Shown in pieces: positions 40,757 to 50,913 of a stretch of 64,000 bases of DNA (the first letter of the stretch is position 1; each line of letters begins with the position of its first letter). Position numbers and translations under genes: made by a program. The notes under the pieces are model-generated. The model was given only the letters and a program-made list of their open reading frames with translations, was not told the DNA's origin and made no database searches. The stretch is from Nitrososphaeraceae archaeon (lineage in GTDB: Archaea > Thermoproteota > Nitrososphaeria > Nitrososphaerales > Nitrososphaeraceae), in the NCBI GenBank assembly GCA_021325295.1, contig JAJPHM010000023.1, forward strand, positions 16,806-80,805, in the 5' to 3' direction.

Positions 40757-43700
40757 GTGCTTGTAGAGAATTCTATTGATATGTGGCCTATTATTAACGA
40801 CATTTTGAGAAGAGAAGGCGTAGCCAGGCAGCACCTCAATTCATACAACGAGTTTATGGAGCGTGGACTTCAGAGCATAATCGACGAAGTCGGCGAGATT
40901 GAAGTTGAGACTGCCGAGTATCCATACAAGATCAAGCTCGGCAAGATAAAGCTGCAGCAGCCAAGGATAATGGAGCTTGACGGCTCTATCACCCATGTGG
41001 CTCCGATGGAAGCCAGGCTGCGGAACCTGACATACGCATCCCCTGTCATGCTAGAGTGCAGCGTTGTAGAAGACGGCAAGATACTTGAATCGAGATTTAT
41101 CCACATAGGCGACATGCCTGTTATGGTCAAGTCAAATACCTGCATACTGCATAACCTTCCAGAGTCCAAACTGATAGAATTTGGAGAGGACCCAAAAGAC
41201 CCTGGAGGATATTTTGTCATTAACGGGTCAGAGAGGGTCATTGTCGGGCTGGAAGATCTATCATACAACAAGATAATCGTAGATACAGAGGAGACGACTG
41301 GCACCCTCCTCTATAAGGCAAAGGTATACTCTTCAATTGTAGGTTATAGGGCAAAGCTTGAGCTTATCATGAGGCCAGATGGCTCTATTGTAACCAAGAT
41401 CCCCGGCTCACCTGTCGATATACCGCTTATCACCCTGATAAGGGCACTCGGGCTTGAATCCGACAAAGATATTGCCGATGCAGTCTCACTGAACGAGGCA
41501 ATACAGGACGAGCTTGAGCCGTCTTTTGAGAAGGCCGGAGACGTTGCATCAAGTCGTGATGCCATCGTCTATATCAGCAAAAGAATTGCCCCGGGTATGC
41601 TTGAAGAATTCCAGATAAAGAGGGCGGAGACCCTGCTTGACTGGGGCCTGCTTCCGCACATCGGCAAAAACCCTGATAACCGCCACGAGAAAGCGCTGTT
41701 TCTGGGCGAAGCCGCTTCCAAGCTGGTCGAGCTCAAGCTGGGCTGGATAGACTCTGACGACAAGGACCACTATGGCAACAAGGTCATCAAGTTTGCCGGC
41801 CAGATGCTTGCAGACCTTTTCAGGACGGCTTTCCGCAACCTGATAAGGGACATGAAATACCAGCTTGAAAGGTCGGGCCAGAAGAGGGGCATCAATGCAG
41901 TAGCTGCCGCAGTCCGGCCAGGCATTGTCTCTGACAAGCTGAACAACGCGATCGCCACAGGAAACTGGGGGCGTGGCCGTGTGGGTGTCACGCAGCTCCT
42001 TGACAGGACAAACTACATGTCGACTATAAGCCACCTGCGCAGGATCCAGTCCCCGCTGAGCAGAAGCCAGCCAAACTTTGAAGCACGCGACCTGCACGCT
42101 ACACACTTTGGAAGGATATGTCCCGCTGAAACCCCGGAGGGCTCCAACTGCGGACTGGTCAAAAACCTCGCCCTTTCTGCTATAATTTCAGTAAGCGTCC
42201 CTTACGCCGAGATCATCGAAAAGCTCTACGAGCTTGGCGTCCAGCATGTCGACGAAGTTGGCACAGAGCTGCGCAGAACCGGAAGCAGAGTCTTTGTTGA
42301 CGGGCGGCTGATAGGATACGCCCAGAACGGACAGCAGCTAGCTGATTCGCTCAGGTCAATGAGAAGGTCGGGCAAGATCCACCCTCATGTGGGCATTTAC
42401 CTGTACTCGTCCATGAACGAAAATGCCACCAAGAGACTCTATATCAGCTGCAACGCCGGCAGGGTGCTGAGGCCGCTTGTGGTCTTTAAAGATGGCAGGC
42501 CACTTGTCACCCATGAAGTCATTGAAAAAGTCTCAAAAAAGTTCCTCTCGTGGACAGACCTGCTATACATGGGCGTAATTGAGCTTGTAGATGCAAACGA
42601 AGAAGAGAATTGCTATGTGGCAATCGATCCAAAAGGCATTGACGCCAAGCACACCCACATGGAGATATTCCCGTCTGCCATACTGGGGGTAGGAGCATCG
42701 ATAATACCATACCCCGAGCACAACCAGTCGCCGAGGAACACATACGAAAGCGCAATGGCAAAACAGAGCCTCGGGTTCTCTACTCCGCTCATGAACGCAA
42801 GCACATATGTCAGACAGCACTTTATGCTCTACCCGCAGACGCCGGTCGTCAGCACAAAGGCAATAGGTCTTTTGGGGCTTGAGGAAAGGCCAACAGGACA
42901 GAACTGCGTTGTAGCTGTTCTTCCGTTTGAAGGTTACAATATTGAAGACGCAGTTGTCTTTAACAAGTCCTCTGTAGACAGGGGACTGGGAAGGACATTC
43001 TTTTACAGGGTATACGAAGCAGAGGCAAAGCAGTATCCCGGAGGCATGAAGGATAACTTTGAGCTTCCACAGGCTGATGCCAACATACGCGGATACAGGG
43101 GCGAAAAGGCCTACAGGCTGCTAGAGCAGGATGGCGCCATCATGCACGAGGCAGTAGTTTCCGGAGGGGATATTCTGATCGGCAGGACGTCTCCGCCCAG
43201 ATTTATGGAAGAATACAAAGAATTTGAGGTTAAAGGCCCATACAGGAGAGACACGTCAGTTGGCGTCAGACCTTCTGAGAACGGAGTTGTCGACAGCGTC
43301 ATTATGACACAGTCAGTCGAAGGAGGCAAGATGTACAAGATCAGGGTCAGGGACATGAGGATCCCGGAGATAGGCGACAAATTTGCTTCGCGCCATGGAC
43401 AGAAAGGAGTCGTAGGGATGCTTGTCAACCAGGAAGACCTTCCATACACAGAGGACGGCATAGTGCCGGATGTCATGATAAATCCCCACGCTTTTCCATC
43501 AAGAATGACTGTCGGGCAGTTTATGGAGTCGCTTGGCGGCAAGGCAGCTTCGCTGAGGGGCAAGATAGTTGACGGCTCTGCATTCCTTGGCGAGAAGCTT
43601 GACCAGATAAAAGGAGTCATGGAGTCATATGGCTTCAAGTATACAGGAAAGGAAGTAATGTATGATGGCAGGACAGGCAAGAGGTTCCCTGCTGATGTAT

Positions 43701-44110
43701 ATGTTGGCGTAGTGTACTACCAGAAGCTTCACCACATGGTCGCAGACAAGATACACAGCAGGGCCAGGGGCCAGGTCCAGATGCTCACCAAGCAGCCAAC
43801 CGAAGGAAGGGCACGCGGAGGGGGACTTCGGTTCGGAGAGATGGAGCGCGACTGCCTGATAGCATACGGCGCATCAATGATGCTCAAGGACAGATTGCTT
43901 GAAGAGTCAGACAAGGCTGAGGTCAACATCTGCGAGCGCTGCGGCCTTTTGGCTTACTATGATGTCAAGCAGCGCAGGTATATCTGCCGAGTCTGCGGCG
44001 AAAAGGCCAAGATATCTTCAGTGGTGATCGCATATGCATTCAAGCTACTACTGCAGGAGATGATGAGCCTCAATGTTGCGCCAAGGCTTTTGGTAAAGGA
44101 GAAGGTGTGA
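40757..44110 (+). CDS. rpoB: DNA-directed RNA polymerase subunit B (undivided)
   Basis: An 1117-residue second-largest subunit with B'' and B' parts in one chain. Recognisable are the fork/lid region DRTNYMSTISHLRRIQSPLS, RICPAETPEGSNCGLVKNLAL, the hybrid-binding GYNIEDAVVFNKSSVDRG and KFASRHGQKGVVG, and a C-terminal zinc site (CERCGLLAYYDVKQRRYIC with CGEK). A GTG at 40757 gives the full form; an ATG at 40781 is an alternative. The 133-base gap to rpoA is purine-rich. Confidence 0.96.
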   Translation: MLVENSIDMWPIINDILRREGVARQHLNSYNEFMERGLQSIIDEVGEIEVETAEYPYKIKLGKIKLQQPRIMELDGSITHVAPMEARLRNLTYASPVMLECSVVEDGKILESRFIHIGDMPVMVKSNTCILHNLPESKLIEFGEDPKDPGGYFVINGSERVIVGLEDLSYNKIIVDTEETTGTLLYKAKVYSSIVGYRAKLELIMRPDGSIVTKIPGSPVDIPLITLIRALGLESDKDIADAVSLNEAIQDELEPSFEKAGDVASSRDAIVYISKRIAPGMLEEFQIKRAETLLDWGLLPHIGKNPDNRHEKALFLGEAASKLVELKLGWIDSDDKDHYGNKVIKFAGQMLADLFRTAFRNLIRDMKYQLERSGQKRGINAVAAAVRPGIVSDKLNNAIATGNWGRGRVGVTQLLDRTNYMSTISHLRRIQSPLSRSQPNFEARDLHATHFGRICPAETPEGSNCGLVKNLALSAIISVSVPYAEIIEKLYELGVQHVDEVGTELRRTGSRVFVDGRLIGYAQNGQQLADSLRSMRRSGKIHPHVGIYLYSSMNENATKRLYISCNAGRVLRPLVVFKDGRPLVTHEVIEKVSKKFLSWTDLLYMGVIELVDANEEENCYVAIDPKGIDAKHTHMEIFPSAILGVGASIIPYPEHNQSPRNTYESAMAKQSLGFSTPLMNASTYVRQHFMLYPQTPVVSTKAIGLLGLEERPTGQNCVVAVLPFEGYNIEDAVVFNKSSVDRGLGRTFFYRVYEAEAKQYPGGMKDNFELPQADANIRGYRGEKAYRLLEQDGAIMHEAVVSGGDILIGRTSPPRFMEEYKEFEVKGPYRRDTSVGVRPSENGVVDSVIMTQSVEGGKMYKIRVRDMRIPEIGDKFASRHGQKGVVGMLVNQEDLPYTEDGIVPDVMINPHAFPSRMTVGQFMESLGGKAASLRGKIVDGSAFLGEKLDQIKGVMESYGFKYTGKEVMYDGRTGKRFPADVYVGVVYYQKLHHMVADKIHSRARGQVQMLTKQPTEGRARGGGLRFGEMERDCLIAYGASMMLKDRLLEESDKAEVNICERCGLLAYYDVKQRRYICRVCGEKAKISSVVIAYAFKLLLQEMMSLNVAPRLLVKEKV

Positions 44111-44243
44111 GGAGAGCAGAGGAGAAAAGAAGGGAAGAGAAGAAAATGGAAGGCAGAATGAAAATGATAGTAAAAATGGAAAGCAATGTTGTGAAAAAAG
44201 GGATTGAAACAAAAACAGCACACACAGGAGGCTGGAACTGAGT

Positions 44244-47200
44244 ATGGAAGAATCTGCAAAAATACTGGGCGGCATCAAGTTTAGCGTCTGGTCGCCAACT
44301 GAAGTGCGCAAGTTCACTGTTGCCGAAATTACTGCGCCAGAGACCTATGATGAGGATGGCATGCCGGTGCAGGGAGGGCTGATGGATAACCGCCTGGGAA
44401 CGCTTGAGCCGGGACAGAAATGCGCTACATGCGGCAATACCTCTGCAAAGTGCCCCGGTCACTTTGGGCACATCGAGCTTGCAGAGCCGGTGCTGCACAT
44501 CGCATTTGTAGACGATGTACACAAACTTTTGCTCATTACATGCAGGTCATGCAACAGGATCAAGCTTGACCCGGAAGACCTGGCAAAATACAAGGCCATA
44601 AGGGACAGCAAGGCTGCATACGCAGTCATTACTCTTGAAAACATCAAAGACGAAATCATTGAAAAGGCCAAAAAAGTCAAAGTCTGCCCACACTGCCAGA
44701 AAGAGCAGTACGACCTGATATTCACAAAGCCAACCATATTTGTGGAAAAAACCGATGCAGGGGAAAACAGGCTTTTACCAATTACAATCAGAGAAAGACT
44801 TGCGCATGTCCCGGACGAAGACCTTGTTCTTCTCGGATATGACCCCAAGACTGCAAGGCCAGAGTGGTTTGTACTGCAGGTTCTGCCTGTGCCGCCGGTA
44901 ACCGTGAGGCCTTCTATCATACTTGAAACAGGCATAAGGTCAGAAGACGACCTGACGCACAAGCTGGTCGATATTATCAGAGTAAACCAGAGGCTCAAAG
45001 AAAGCAAGGAAGCCGGGACTCCTCCGCTTATCGTGCAGGACCTGGTCGACCTTTTGCAATATCATGTCACTACATACTTTGATAACGAAGTCTCCGGTAT
45101 CCCTCAGGCGCACCACCGCTCCGGCAGGCCGCTCAAGACACTCACGCAGAGGCTGAAAGGCAAAGAGGGAAGGTTCAGAGGCTCGCTTTCAGGCAAGCGA
45201 GTCGACTTTTCAAGCAGGACTGTAATCTCACCTGATCCAAACCTAGCCATATCAAACGTCGGCGTACCTGTAGACGTGGCCAAAAAGCTCACCATTCCGG
45301 AAACTGTTTCGCAATGGAATATTGAAAGGCTCAAAGAGCTGATAGCAAATGGGCCAAACACTTACCCTGGCGCTAACTATATCATCAGGCCGGATGGTGT
45401 CAAGATAAGACTTGACTATGTGAGCGACAGAAAGACAATTGCAGACTCGCTTGCCGCCGGCTATATTGTAGAGCGACACCTGTCAGACGGCGATATTGTG
45501 ATCTTTAACAGGCAGCCATCTCTTCACCGGATGTCAATCATGGCCCACACTGTCAGGGTGCTTCCATACAGGACATTCAGGCTCCATCCTGCAGTCTGCC
45601 CACCATATAACGCAGACTTTGATGGAGATGAAATGAACCTGCATGTGCCGCAGAGTGAAGAGGCCAGGGCAGAGGCAGCACTTCTGATGAAGGTCCAGGA
45701 CCAGCTGATATCACCAAGGTATGGCGGGCCTATCATTGGAGGGATTCGGGACTTTATCACAGGCGCATTTATGCTGACAAAGGACCAGACCACCTTGACA
45801 AGAGAAGAGTTTGCAAACATGGCGCTTACCGGTGGCTACAAGGGCCCGTTGCCGGAGCCGGCGATAACCAAGGACGGAATCAAACTATACTCAGGCAAGC
45901 AGCTCTTTTCGCTCTTTCTGCCCAAGGACTTTAACTTTATCATAACGTCAAAGTGGAACAAGGCAGCCAAAGGAGAGGGCAAGGATGTGGTCATAAAAAG
46001 TGGCGAGCTTGTCAGCGGCGTAATAGACAAAGCCTCCATCGGCGCCGAAGAGCCAGACAGCGTCCTTCACAGGATTGCCAAGGATTATGGCAACGATGCG
46101 GCCAAGAAATTCCTCGACTCTATACTGATAATGCTCAAGACCTATATCACACACAGAGGGTTTACCTACGGCTACTCTGACCTGTGGCTGAGCCAGGAGA
46201 CAAGGCAAGAGATTGCCGATATTATCCAAAAGACCTACGATAAAGTCTACGAGCTTATCCAGCAGTACAAGGACGGCACGCTTCCGCTGACAAGGGGCCT
46301 TGCAGCAGAAGAGGCCCTGGAGCTGTACGTAGTCAACGAGCTATCCCGCGCAAGGGATAGAGCCGGCAGGACAGCCGACAGGGCGTTTCCTGATGAGAAC
46401 TCGGGCGTGATAATGGCATCTACGGGCGCCAGAGGCTCGACTCTGAACATCGGCCAGATGACTGCCGCCCTTGGCCAGCAGTCAATCAGGGGCAAGAGGA
46501 TAGAGAAAGGATACCACAACAGGGCCCTTTCCCATTTCAGGCCAAACGACACCAACCCTGATGCGAAGGGATTTGTCAAGTCAAACTATAGAGACGGCCT
46601 CAACCCGCTTGAATTCTTTTTCCATGCAATGGGGGGAAGAGAAGGCCTTGTGGACACTGCAGTCAGGACTCAGCAGTCCGGCTACATGCAGAGGAGGCTG
46701 ATAAATGCCCTAGAGCACCTGAAGATAGAGTACGACCAGACCGTGCGCGACCCGCATGGCAATATCGTCCAGTTCACATACGGCGAGGACGGAGTAGACC
46801 CTGCAAAGAGCGACCATGGCGAAGCTATCAACATAACCCGGCTTATCGAGTCAGAGTCCATAGTTGACGAAGGCAGAAAGGCCACCGAGCACGACATCAA
46901 AAATATAGTTGCAAAATATGCAGACGAAGAAAACCTCAACCCGCGCCTCAAGAACAACCTCGAAGCGGCATTGCTTGCAAACAGACTGAGCAAGGAAGGT
47001 GTCGAAAAGGTAATGAAAAAGACCCTTGACCTGATTGAAAGGGCAATGGCAGAGCCTGGCGAAGCGGTCGGGGTGGTAACTGCCCAGTCAATAGGCGAGC
47101 CGGGAACGCAGATGACGCTCAGGACTTTTCACTTTGCAGGAGTAAAAGAGCGAAACGTCACTCTGGGACTTCCAAGACTTATCGAGCTTGTGGATGCAAG

Positions 47201-48080
47201 GAAAAAGCCTGTCACCCCAACGATGGATATCTACCTTGACAAGGACCACCGCGTTTCAAGGGAAAAGGCTCTGGAGGTAGCAAGGGAGATACTCTTTACG
47301 CAGGTAGGCGACCTTGTAGAGAGGACAGAGACTGATTACGGCGGCGTTCTGACTTTTTACATCTCTGAATCCAAGCTTGCTGAAAGAGGCTGTACTCTGG
47401 AAGACGTGCATGAAGTTCTGACAAGCTCAAAGAAAAAATACGACATCTCTTTAAATGACAAAAAGCGCTCGATCAGAATCAGCGTCCCTGACGAGCCTGA
47501 TGCGCAGACTCTGCTTACGCTAAGAAACAAGCTGCTAAACACCCGTGTAAAGGGAGTGCCTGACATAGAAAGGGTCACGATAGTAAAGCAGGAGGAAGAG
47601 TGGGTAATACAGACTGCAGGGTCCAATCTGGCCAAAGTTGTGGTAGTAGACGGCGTGGACACCACCCGGATAACCACCAACAATGTCTATGAAGTCTGGC
47701 AGACTCTTGGTATAGAGGCGGCAAGGACAGCTCTGGTCAGAGAGATAACTACTACCCTTGAAGAGCAGGGACTTGAAGTAGATGTCAGGCATATCATGCT
47801 GGTTGCAGACCTTATGACATCAAAGGGCTATTTGCAGCAGATCGGAAGGCACGGCATTGCCGGAACAAAGACTTCGGTTCTTGCAAGGGCAGCGTTTGAA
47901 ATTACTGTGCCGACTATTGCAAAAGCGTCGCTTGAAGGTCAGGTCGAGACGCTGAGGGGTGTAACTGAAAACGTTATAGTGGGCGCTACTGTTCCGGTCG
48001 GAACGGGAATGGTAGACCTGTACATGAAGGTAAAGGAGGAGCAAGGAAAAGAAGATGAAGACAATAGAAAAAGTGATTAA
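44244..48080 (+). CDS. rpoA: DNA-directed RNA polymerase subunit A (A' and A'' in one gene)
   Basis: A 1278-residue largest subunit. N-terminal zinc sites (CATCGNTSAKCPGHFGHIEL and CPHCQ), the catalytic loop YNADFDGDEMNLHVPQS, the bridge helix/trigger loop region GREGLVDTAVRTQQSGYMQRR in segments, and the A'' part with VGVVTAQSIGEPGTQMTLRTFHFAG. In most archaea this gene is split into rpoA1 and rpoA2; an unsplit version is a known thaumarchaeal trait. It overlaps L30e by 26 bases. Confidence 0.96.
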   Translation: MEESAKILGGIKFSVWSPTEVRKFTVAEITAPETYDEDGMPVQGGLMDNRLGTLEPGQKCATCGNTSAKCPGHFGHIELAEPVLHIAFVDDVHKLLLITCRSCNRIKLDPEDLAKYKAIRDSKAAYAVITLENIKDEIIEKAKKVKVCPHCQKEQYDLIFTKPTIFVEKTDAGENRLLPITIRERLAHVPDEDLVLLGYDPKTARPEWFVLQVLPVPPVTVRPSIILETGIRSEDDLTHKLVDIIRVNQRLKESKEAGTPPLIVQDLVDLLQYHVTTYFDNEVSGIPQAHHRSGRPLKTLTQRLKGKEGRFRGSLSGKRVDFSSRTVISPDPNLAISNVGVPVDVAKKLTIPETVSQWNIERLKELIANGPNTYPGANYIIRPDGVKIRLDYVSDRKTIADSLAAGYIVERHLSDGDIVIFNRQPSLHRMSIMAHTVRVLPYRTFRLHPAVCPPYNADFDGDEMNLHVPQSEEARAEAALLMKVQDQLISPRYGGPIIGGIRDFITGAFMLTKDQTTLTREEFANMALTGGYKGPLPEPAITKDGIKLYSGKQLFSLFLPKDFNFIITSKWNKAAKGEGKDVVIKSGELVSGVIDKASIGAEEPDSVLHRIAKDYGNDAAKKFLDSILIMLKTYITHRGFTYGYSDLWLSQETRQEIADIIQKTYDKVYELIQQYKDGTLPLTRGLAAEEALELYVVNELSRARDRAGRTADRAFPDENSGVIMASTGARGSTLNIGQMTAALGQQSIRGKRIEKGYHNRALSHFRPNDTNPDAKGFVKSNYRDGLNPLEFFFHAMGGREGLVDTAVRTQQSGYMQRRLINALEHLKIEYDQTVRDPHGNIVQFTYGEDGVDPAKSDHGEAINITRLIESESIVDEGRKATEHDIKNIVAKYADEENLNPRLKNNLEAALLANRLSKEGVEKVMKKTLDLIERAMAEPGEAVGVVTAQSIGEPGTQMTLRTFHFAGVKERNVTLGLPRLIELVDARKKPVTPTMDIYLDKDHRVSREKALEVAREILFTQVGDLVERTETDYGGVLTFYISESKLAERGCTLEDVHEVLTSSKKKYDISLNDKKRSIRISVPDEPDAQTLLTLRNKLLNTRVKGVPDIERVTIVKQEEEWVIQTAGSNLAKVVVVDGVDTTRITTNNVYEVWQTLGIEAARTALVREITTTLEEQGLEVDVRHIMLVADLMTSKGYLQQIGRHGIAGTKTSVLARAAFEITVPTIAKASLEGQVETLRGVTENVIVGATVPVGTGMVDLYMKVKEEQGKEDEDNRKSD

Positions 48081-48378
48081 AGACGCCATAGAGGCTGAAA
48101 AATACAAGAGCGGTGTCAAAGAGGTTACCCGGTCTGTAAAGGGCTCAAAACTGATAATCGTATCAAGGTCGCTTGATTCGCAGAGAAAGGCAAAACTGCA
48201 AGAACAAGCCAGCCAGGCCGGCGTGCCTGTCTATGAGTTTGAAGGCAATTCTATTCAGCTGGGCAAGCTCTGCAATATGCCCTTCCGGGTGACAACAATT
48301 GCCCTGAGGGCCGGCACGGACCAAGAGATAAGCGCACTGTTTGAAAAATCCGCAAAAGAACAAAAGCCAGCTGCCTGA
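48055..48378 (+). CDS. rpl30e: Ribosomal protein L30e
   Basis: A 107-residue protein of the L7Ae/L30e fold: KSGVKEVTRSVKGSKLIIVS, SQAGVPVYEFEGNSIQLGKL and FRVTTIALRAGTDQEI. L30e conventionally follows rpoA'' in archaeal operons. It begins inside the 3' end of rpoA (26-base overlap), so it is likely coupled to it. Confidence 0.93.
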   Translation: MKTIEKVIKDAIEAEKYKSGVKEVTRSVKGSKLIIVSRSLDSQRKAKLQEQASQAGVPVYEFEGNSIQLGKLCNMPFRVTTIALRAGTDQEISALFEKSAKEQKPAA

Positions 48379-48386
48379 CGTGCTAC

Positions 48387-48442
48387 CGTTGCGTGCTCGG
48401 CAACGTTCTTTTCCTTTTCATTTTTTATTTTTGGTTTTGTTC
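48387..48442 (+). terminator. Hairpin plus T-rich tract after L30e
   Basis: CGTTGC/GCAACG with a 7-base loop (48387-48405) is followed by a T-rich run to about 48442. This would end the rpo-L30e transcript, and it separates nusA-S12-S7 from the operon they join in many archaea. Confidence 0.6.
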
Positions 48443-48510
48443 TTCTGTGCAGAACCTGTTTGTCGCCTGTAGTTAGCTAGTTAATCAAAATGCAGCGAAA
48501 AAAATAACTG

Positions 48511-49023
48511 TCAGATGACTTCCGCCCAATAGCTCTCAGAGTACCTGTCTGCAAGTGCGTTTTCATAAGCCTGATCGCTGTCACTCTCTTGGCTGTTTAC
48601 TGGTTCCTTGGCCCTTGCCCTTGCCTTTCCTTTTGCCGCGCTTATGTTGTTTGCCTGGCTTACGTTTGCCATCGTCATGGCAAACGAAGTGCCATCTCTG
48701 TTTTCAATCTTGTCCAGCTGCTTGTTCATTTCGCCAGCCACAACTTCCTTGGGAAGACCCCTGTGGCTATTCTGGTCGTGGGCCTTCAGTATCAGCTCAA
48801 GCGCCTGTTCCTTTGTGATGAGGCCATCCTCGTAAGATGAGGATATCCTCCTGCAGATCGCATTGGCCTGAGTGTAGATCTGCTTGTGGTGGCAGGGAGT
48901 ATTCCGCTTGACTGCATCGCGGAGAATGGCTCGCTTTTCCAGGTCGATGACTACCAGCTTGTTGTAGCGCTTGTGAAGTTTGCTTTTGTCTTTTGCAGCC
49001 GCAGATACTGACTGGTCTGTCAT
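48511..49023 (-). CDS. Hypothetical protein
   Basis: A 170-residue hydrophilic, mostly helical protein (KSKLHKRYNKLVVIDLEK, CHHKQIYTQANAICRRIS, EDGLITKEQALELILKAHD). The C-terminal third is Ala/Lys/Ser-rich and probably disordered. It lies on the opposite strand from the rpo and nusA genes, in the insertion between L30e and nusA. No family recognised. Confidence 0.6.
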   Translation of the reverse strand: MTDQSVSAAAKDKSKLHKRYNKLVVIDLEKRAILRDAVKRNTPCHHKQIYTQANAICRRISSSYEDGLITKEQALELILKAHDQNSHRGLPKEVVAGEMNKQLDKIENRDGTSFAMTMANVSQANNISAAKGKARARAKEPVNSQESDSDQAYENALADRYSESYWAEVI

Positions 49024-49245
49024 GCAGAACGGTTTTTGTTGGAATTCTTTGGATATATCGGTTTTATTTTAGCTGGCTACCATCCTGCTATCTAATCTGT
49101 GGCATTTTTTTATGTCGGAGCGATGCGATATTGCCGGTCAGCAGAACAGGTCAACCTGCGTCTATTGGTTGTTTGTCAGCCGTCAGGCCCCCTCTCCCTT
49201 TGGTGCTCTTTGTTTTATATTGTTATTTTGAAGAGCGTTTCATGA

Positions 49246-49539
49246 TTGCAAATGAACTGGTTGAAAAATAAAAGAATCTCCAAAGAGCAGCTTATGGGAA
49301 TGCTCAAACGAATCGACAGAGCATATGCCATATTAGAGCAGAACAAAGAGCAGCCAGTGATACTTGAAAAGAACGCATCTGGCGGCCACATGTTTGAGAT
49401 AAGGAGCAGCAAAGACTGGGGCAAATTCTATGAAGTGGATACTGACATCAAGACATGTACCTGCCCGGACTTTAGCTTCAGGTCCGTAAAGTGCAAGCAC
49501 ATCATTGCAGCAGAGTTTGCATCAGGTGCCGAAGCCTAG
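49246..49539 (+). CDS. SWIM zinc-finger protein
   Basis: A 97-residue protein with a C-terminal SWIM motif, CTCPDFSFRSVKCKHIIAAEF (CxC...CxH), and an N-terminal helical part (EQLMGMLKRIDRAYAILEQ). SWIM domains bind DNA or protein, often in recombination or transposition contexts. A TTG at 49246 or the ATG at 49252 can start it. It stands alone in the L30e-nusA insertion. Confidence 0.75.
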   Translation: MQMNWLKNKRISKEQLMGMLKRIDRAYAILEQNKEQPVILEKNASGGHMFEIRSSKDWGKFYEVDTDIKTCTCPDFSFRSVKCKHIIAAEFASGAEA

Positions 49540-49648
49540 CTCTGTACTTTTGTTGATCGATCCAATTCGATTTTATGGACTGTGCCAAGTGAACTGAGCA
49601 GATCCGATGATCTGACATGCGAGTAATGCAGGAGAAGACAAAAACAGC

Positions 49649-49768
49649 ATGGGCCGGGGATCCGTATGTTCAAACAAGGGCTGTAACCACCTGCTCGGGC
49701 AGCACTATTTTGACATAAAAAGAAAATTGCTTGTATGCAAAAAGTGCCGATGCAGTGGTTACCGGTAG
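49649..49768 (+). CDS. Small zinc-ribbon protein (39 residues)
   Basis: ATG at 49649 to TAG at 49766. The product has C-x4-C (VCSNKGCN) and C-x2-C (VCKKCRC), spaced as in a minimal zinc ribbon: MGRGSVCSNKGCNHLLGQHY, then FDIKRKLLVCKKC and RCSGYR. It has no other neighbours in frame. Supported only by the Cys pattern. Confidence 0.45.
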   Translation: MGRGSVCSNKGCNHLLGQHYFDIKRKLLVCKKCRCSGYR

Positions 49769-49966
49769 GCAGGGCAGAGTCAAGTCAAAAATCGATAATG
49801 TGTTTGTCTGCCGGACAACATCGTGTCTGCTCTGGCCTGCTCTGCCTGCCATGCCCTGAACTGGCGCCAAAACTTAAATTGGACTTCGACAGACAGCATG
49901 AGTTGTTGTTTAGGACCGATGGATCTACGTTCTGCTTCGATGACGCTAGAGGGACGCTGTAAACAA

Positions 49967-50452
49967 ATGACTGAAAAGATCAAGCTTACTTCTGACGAGC
50001 TACGTCTCATGTCCCTGTTCCAGAGCATAACAAGCGCTACGGCAAGGGATTGCATAGTAGACGAAAAGATGGACAGGGTGATTTTCGTGGTAAACAAAGG
50101 CCAGATGGGTCTGGCAATTGGCAAGGGCGGCGCAACAATAAAGCAGTTGCAAAATGTTGTTGCAAAAAAAGTCGAGCTTGTTGAATTTTCTGACGATGCA
50201 GCAGAATTTATCCGCAATATGTTGAACTCTGACATGGTAAGCGAGGTAAAAATTAACGAAAGAATGGACGGAACAAAGCAGGCAATAGTCGTAGTAGATG
50301 CCAAGAAAAAAGGAGCAGTCGTGGGAAGGGAAGGCAGAAACGCAGAAAAGGCGAGGCTTTTGGCGAAGCGATACTTCCAAATAACCAGTGTTCTGATAGT
50401 TAGTCCTGAACAGCAAATTGCAGGAAGTAATAGGGTGAGCATGGATGGGTAA
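49967..50452 (+). CDS. nusA: NusA-like KH-domain protein
   Basis: A 161-residue archaeal NusA homologue: two KH domains with [20 protein letters not shown] and [21 protein letters not shown] chose ATG 49967 ([15 protein letters not shown]). The frame is open upstream to 49823, but that part is Cys- and Ser-rich and unlike the family. It overlaps the S12 start by 8 bases and forms nusA-S12-S7. Confidence 0.9.
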   Translation: MTEKIKLTSDELRLMSLFQSITSATARDCIVDEKMDRVIFVVNKGQMGLAIGKGGATIKQLQNVVAKKVELVEFSDDAAEFIRNMLNSDMVSEVKINERMDGTKQAIVVVDAKKKGAVVGREGRNAEKARLLAKRYFQITSVLIVSPEQQIAGSNRVSMDG

Positions 50453-50882
50453 GTCTCCATTAGGATTATTCGCCGGCAGGGTTCTTAAGGCAAAAAAGAA
50501 CCGTGCAAGGTGGGCAAACAAGTACTACAAACGAAGGATGCTCATGCTTGACAAAAAGGCCAACCCTCTGGAAGGAGCCCCGCAGGCCAGAGGCATTGTG
50601 CTGGAGAAGGTAGGTATCGAGTCAAAGCAGCCAAACTCTGCAGTAAGAAAATGTGTGAGGGTCCAGCTTATCAAAAACGGCAAGTCAGTTACAGCCTTTT
50701 TGCCAAGAGACGGAGCGCTCAACTTTGTGGACGAACATGACGAAGTAATGCTTGAAGGAATTGGAGGTTCGATGGGAGGCGCAATGGGTGATATCCCGGG
50801 AGTGAGATGGCAGGTATTCAAGGTAAACGGCGTATCTTTGATCGAGCTTGTTTACGGAAGAAAGGAGAAGCCAAGAAGATGA
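50445..50882 (+). CDS. rps12: Ribosomal protein S12 (uS12)
   Basis: A 145-residue protein: [38 protein letters not shown] (the PNSA decoding-centre loop), and VPGVRWQ-type [13 protein letters not shown]. Standard archaeal uS12 length. It sits between nusA and S7. Confidence 0.96.
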   Translation: MGKSPLGLFAGRVLKAKKNRARWANKYYKRRMLMLDKKANPLEGAPQARGIVLEKVGIESKQPNSAVRKCVRVQLIKNGKSVTAFLPRDGALNFVDEHDEVMLEGIGGSMGGAMGDIPGVRWQVFKVNGVSLIELVYGRKEKPRR

Positions 50883-50913
50883 TGACGACAGTAGCAGTCT
50901 GGAGTGATATGGA

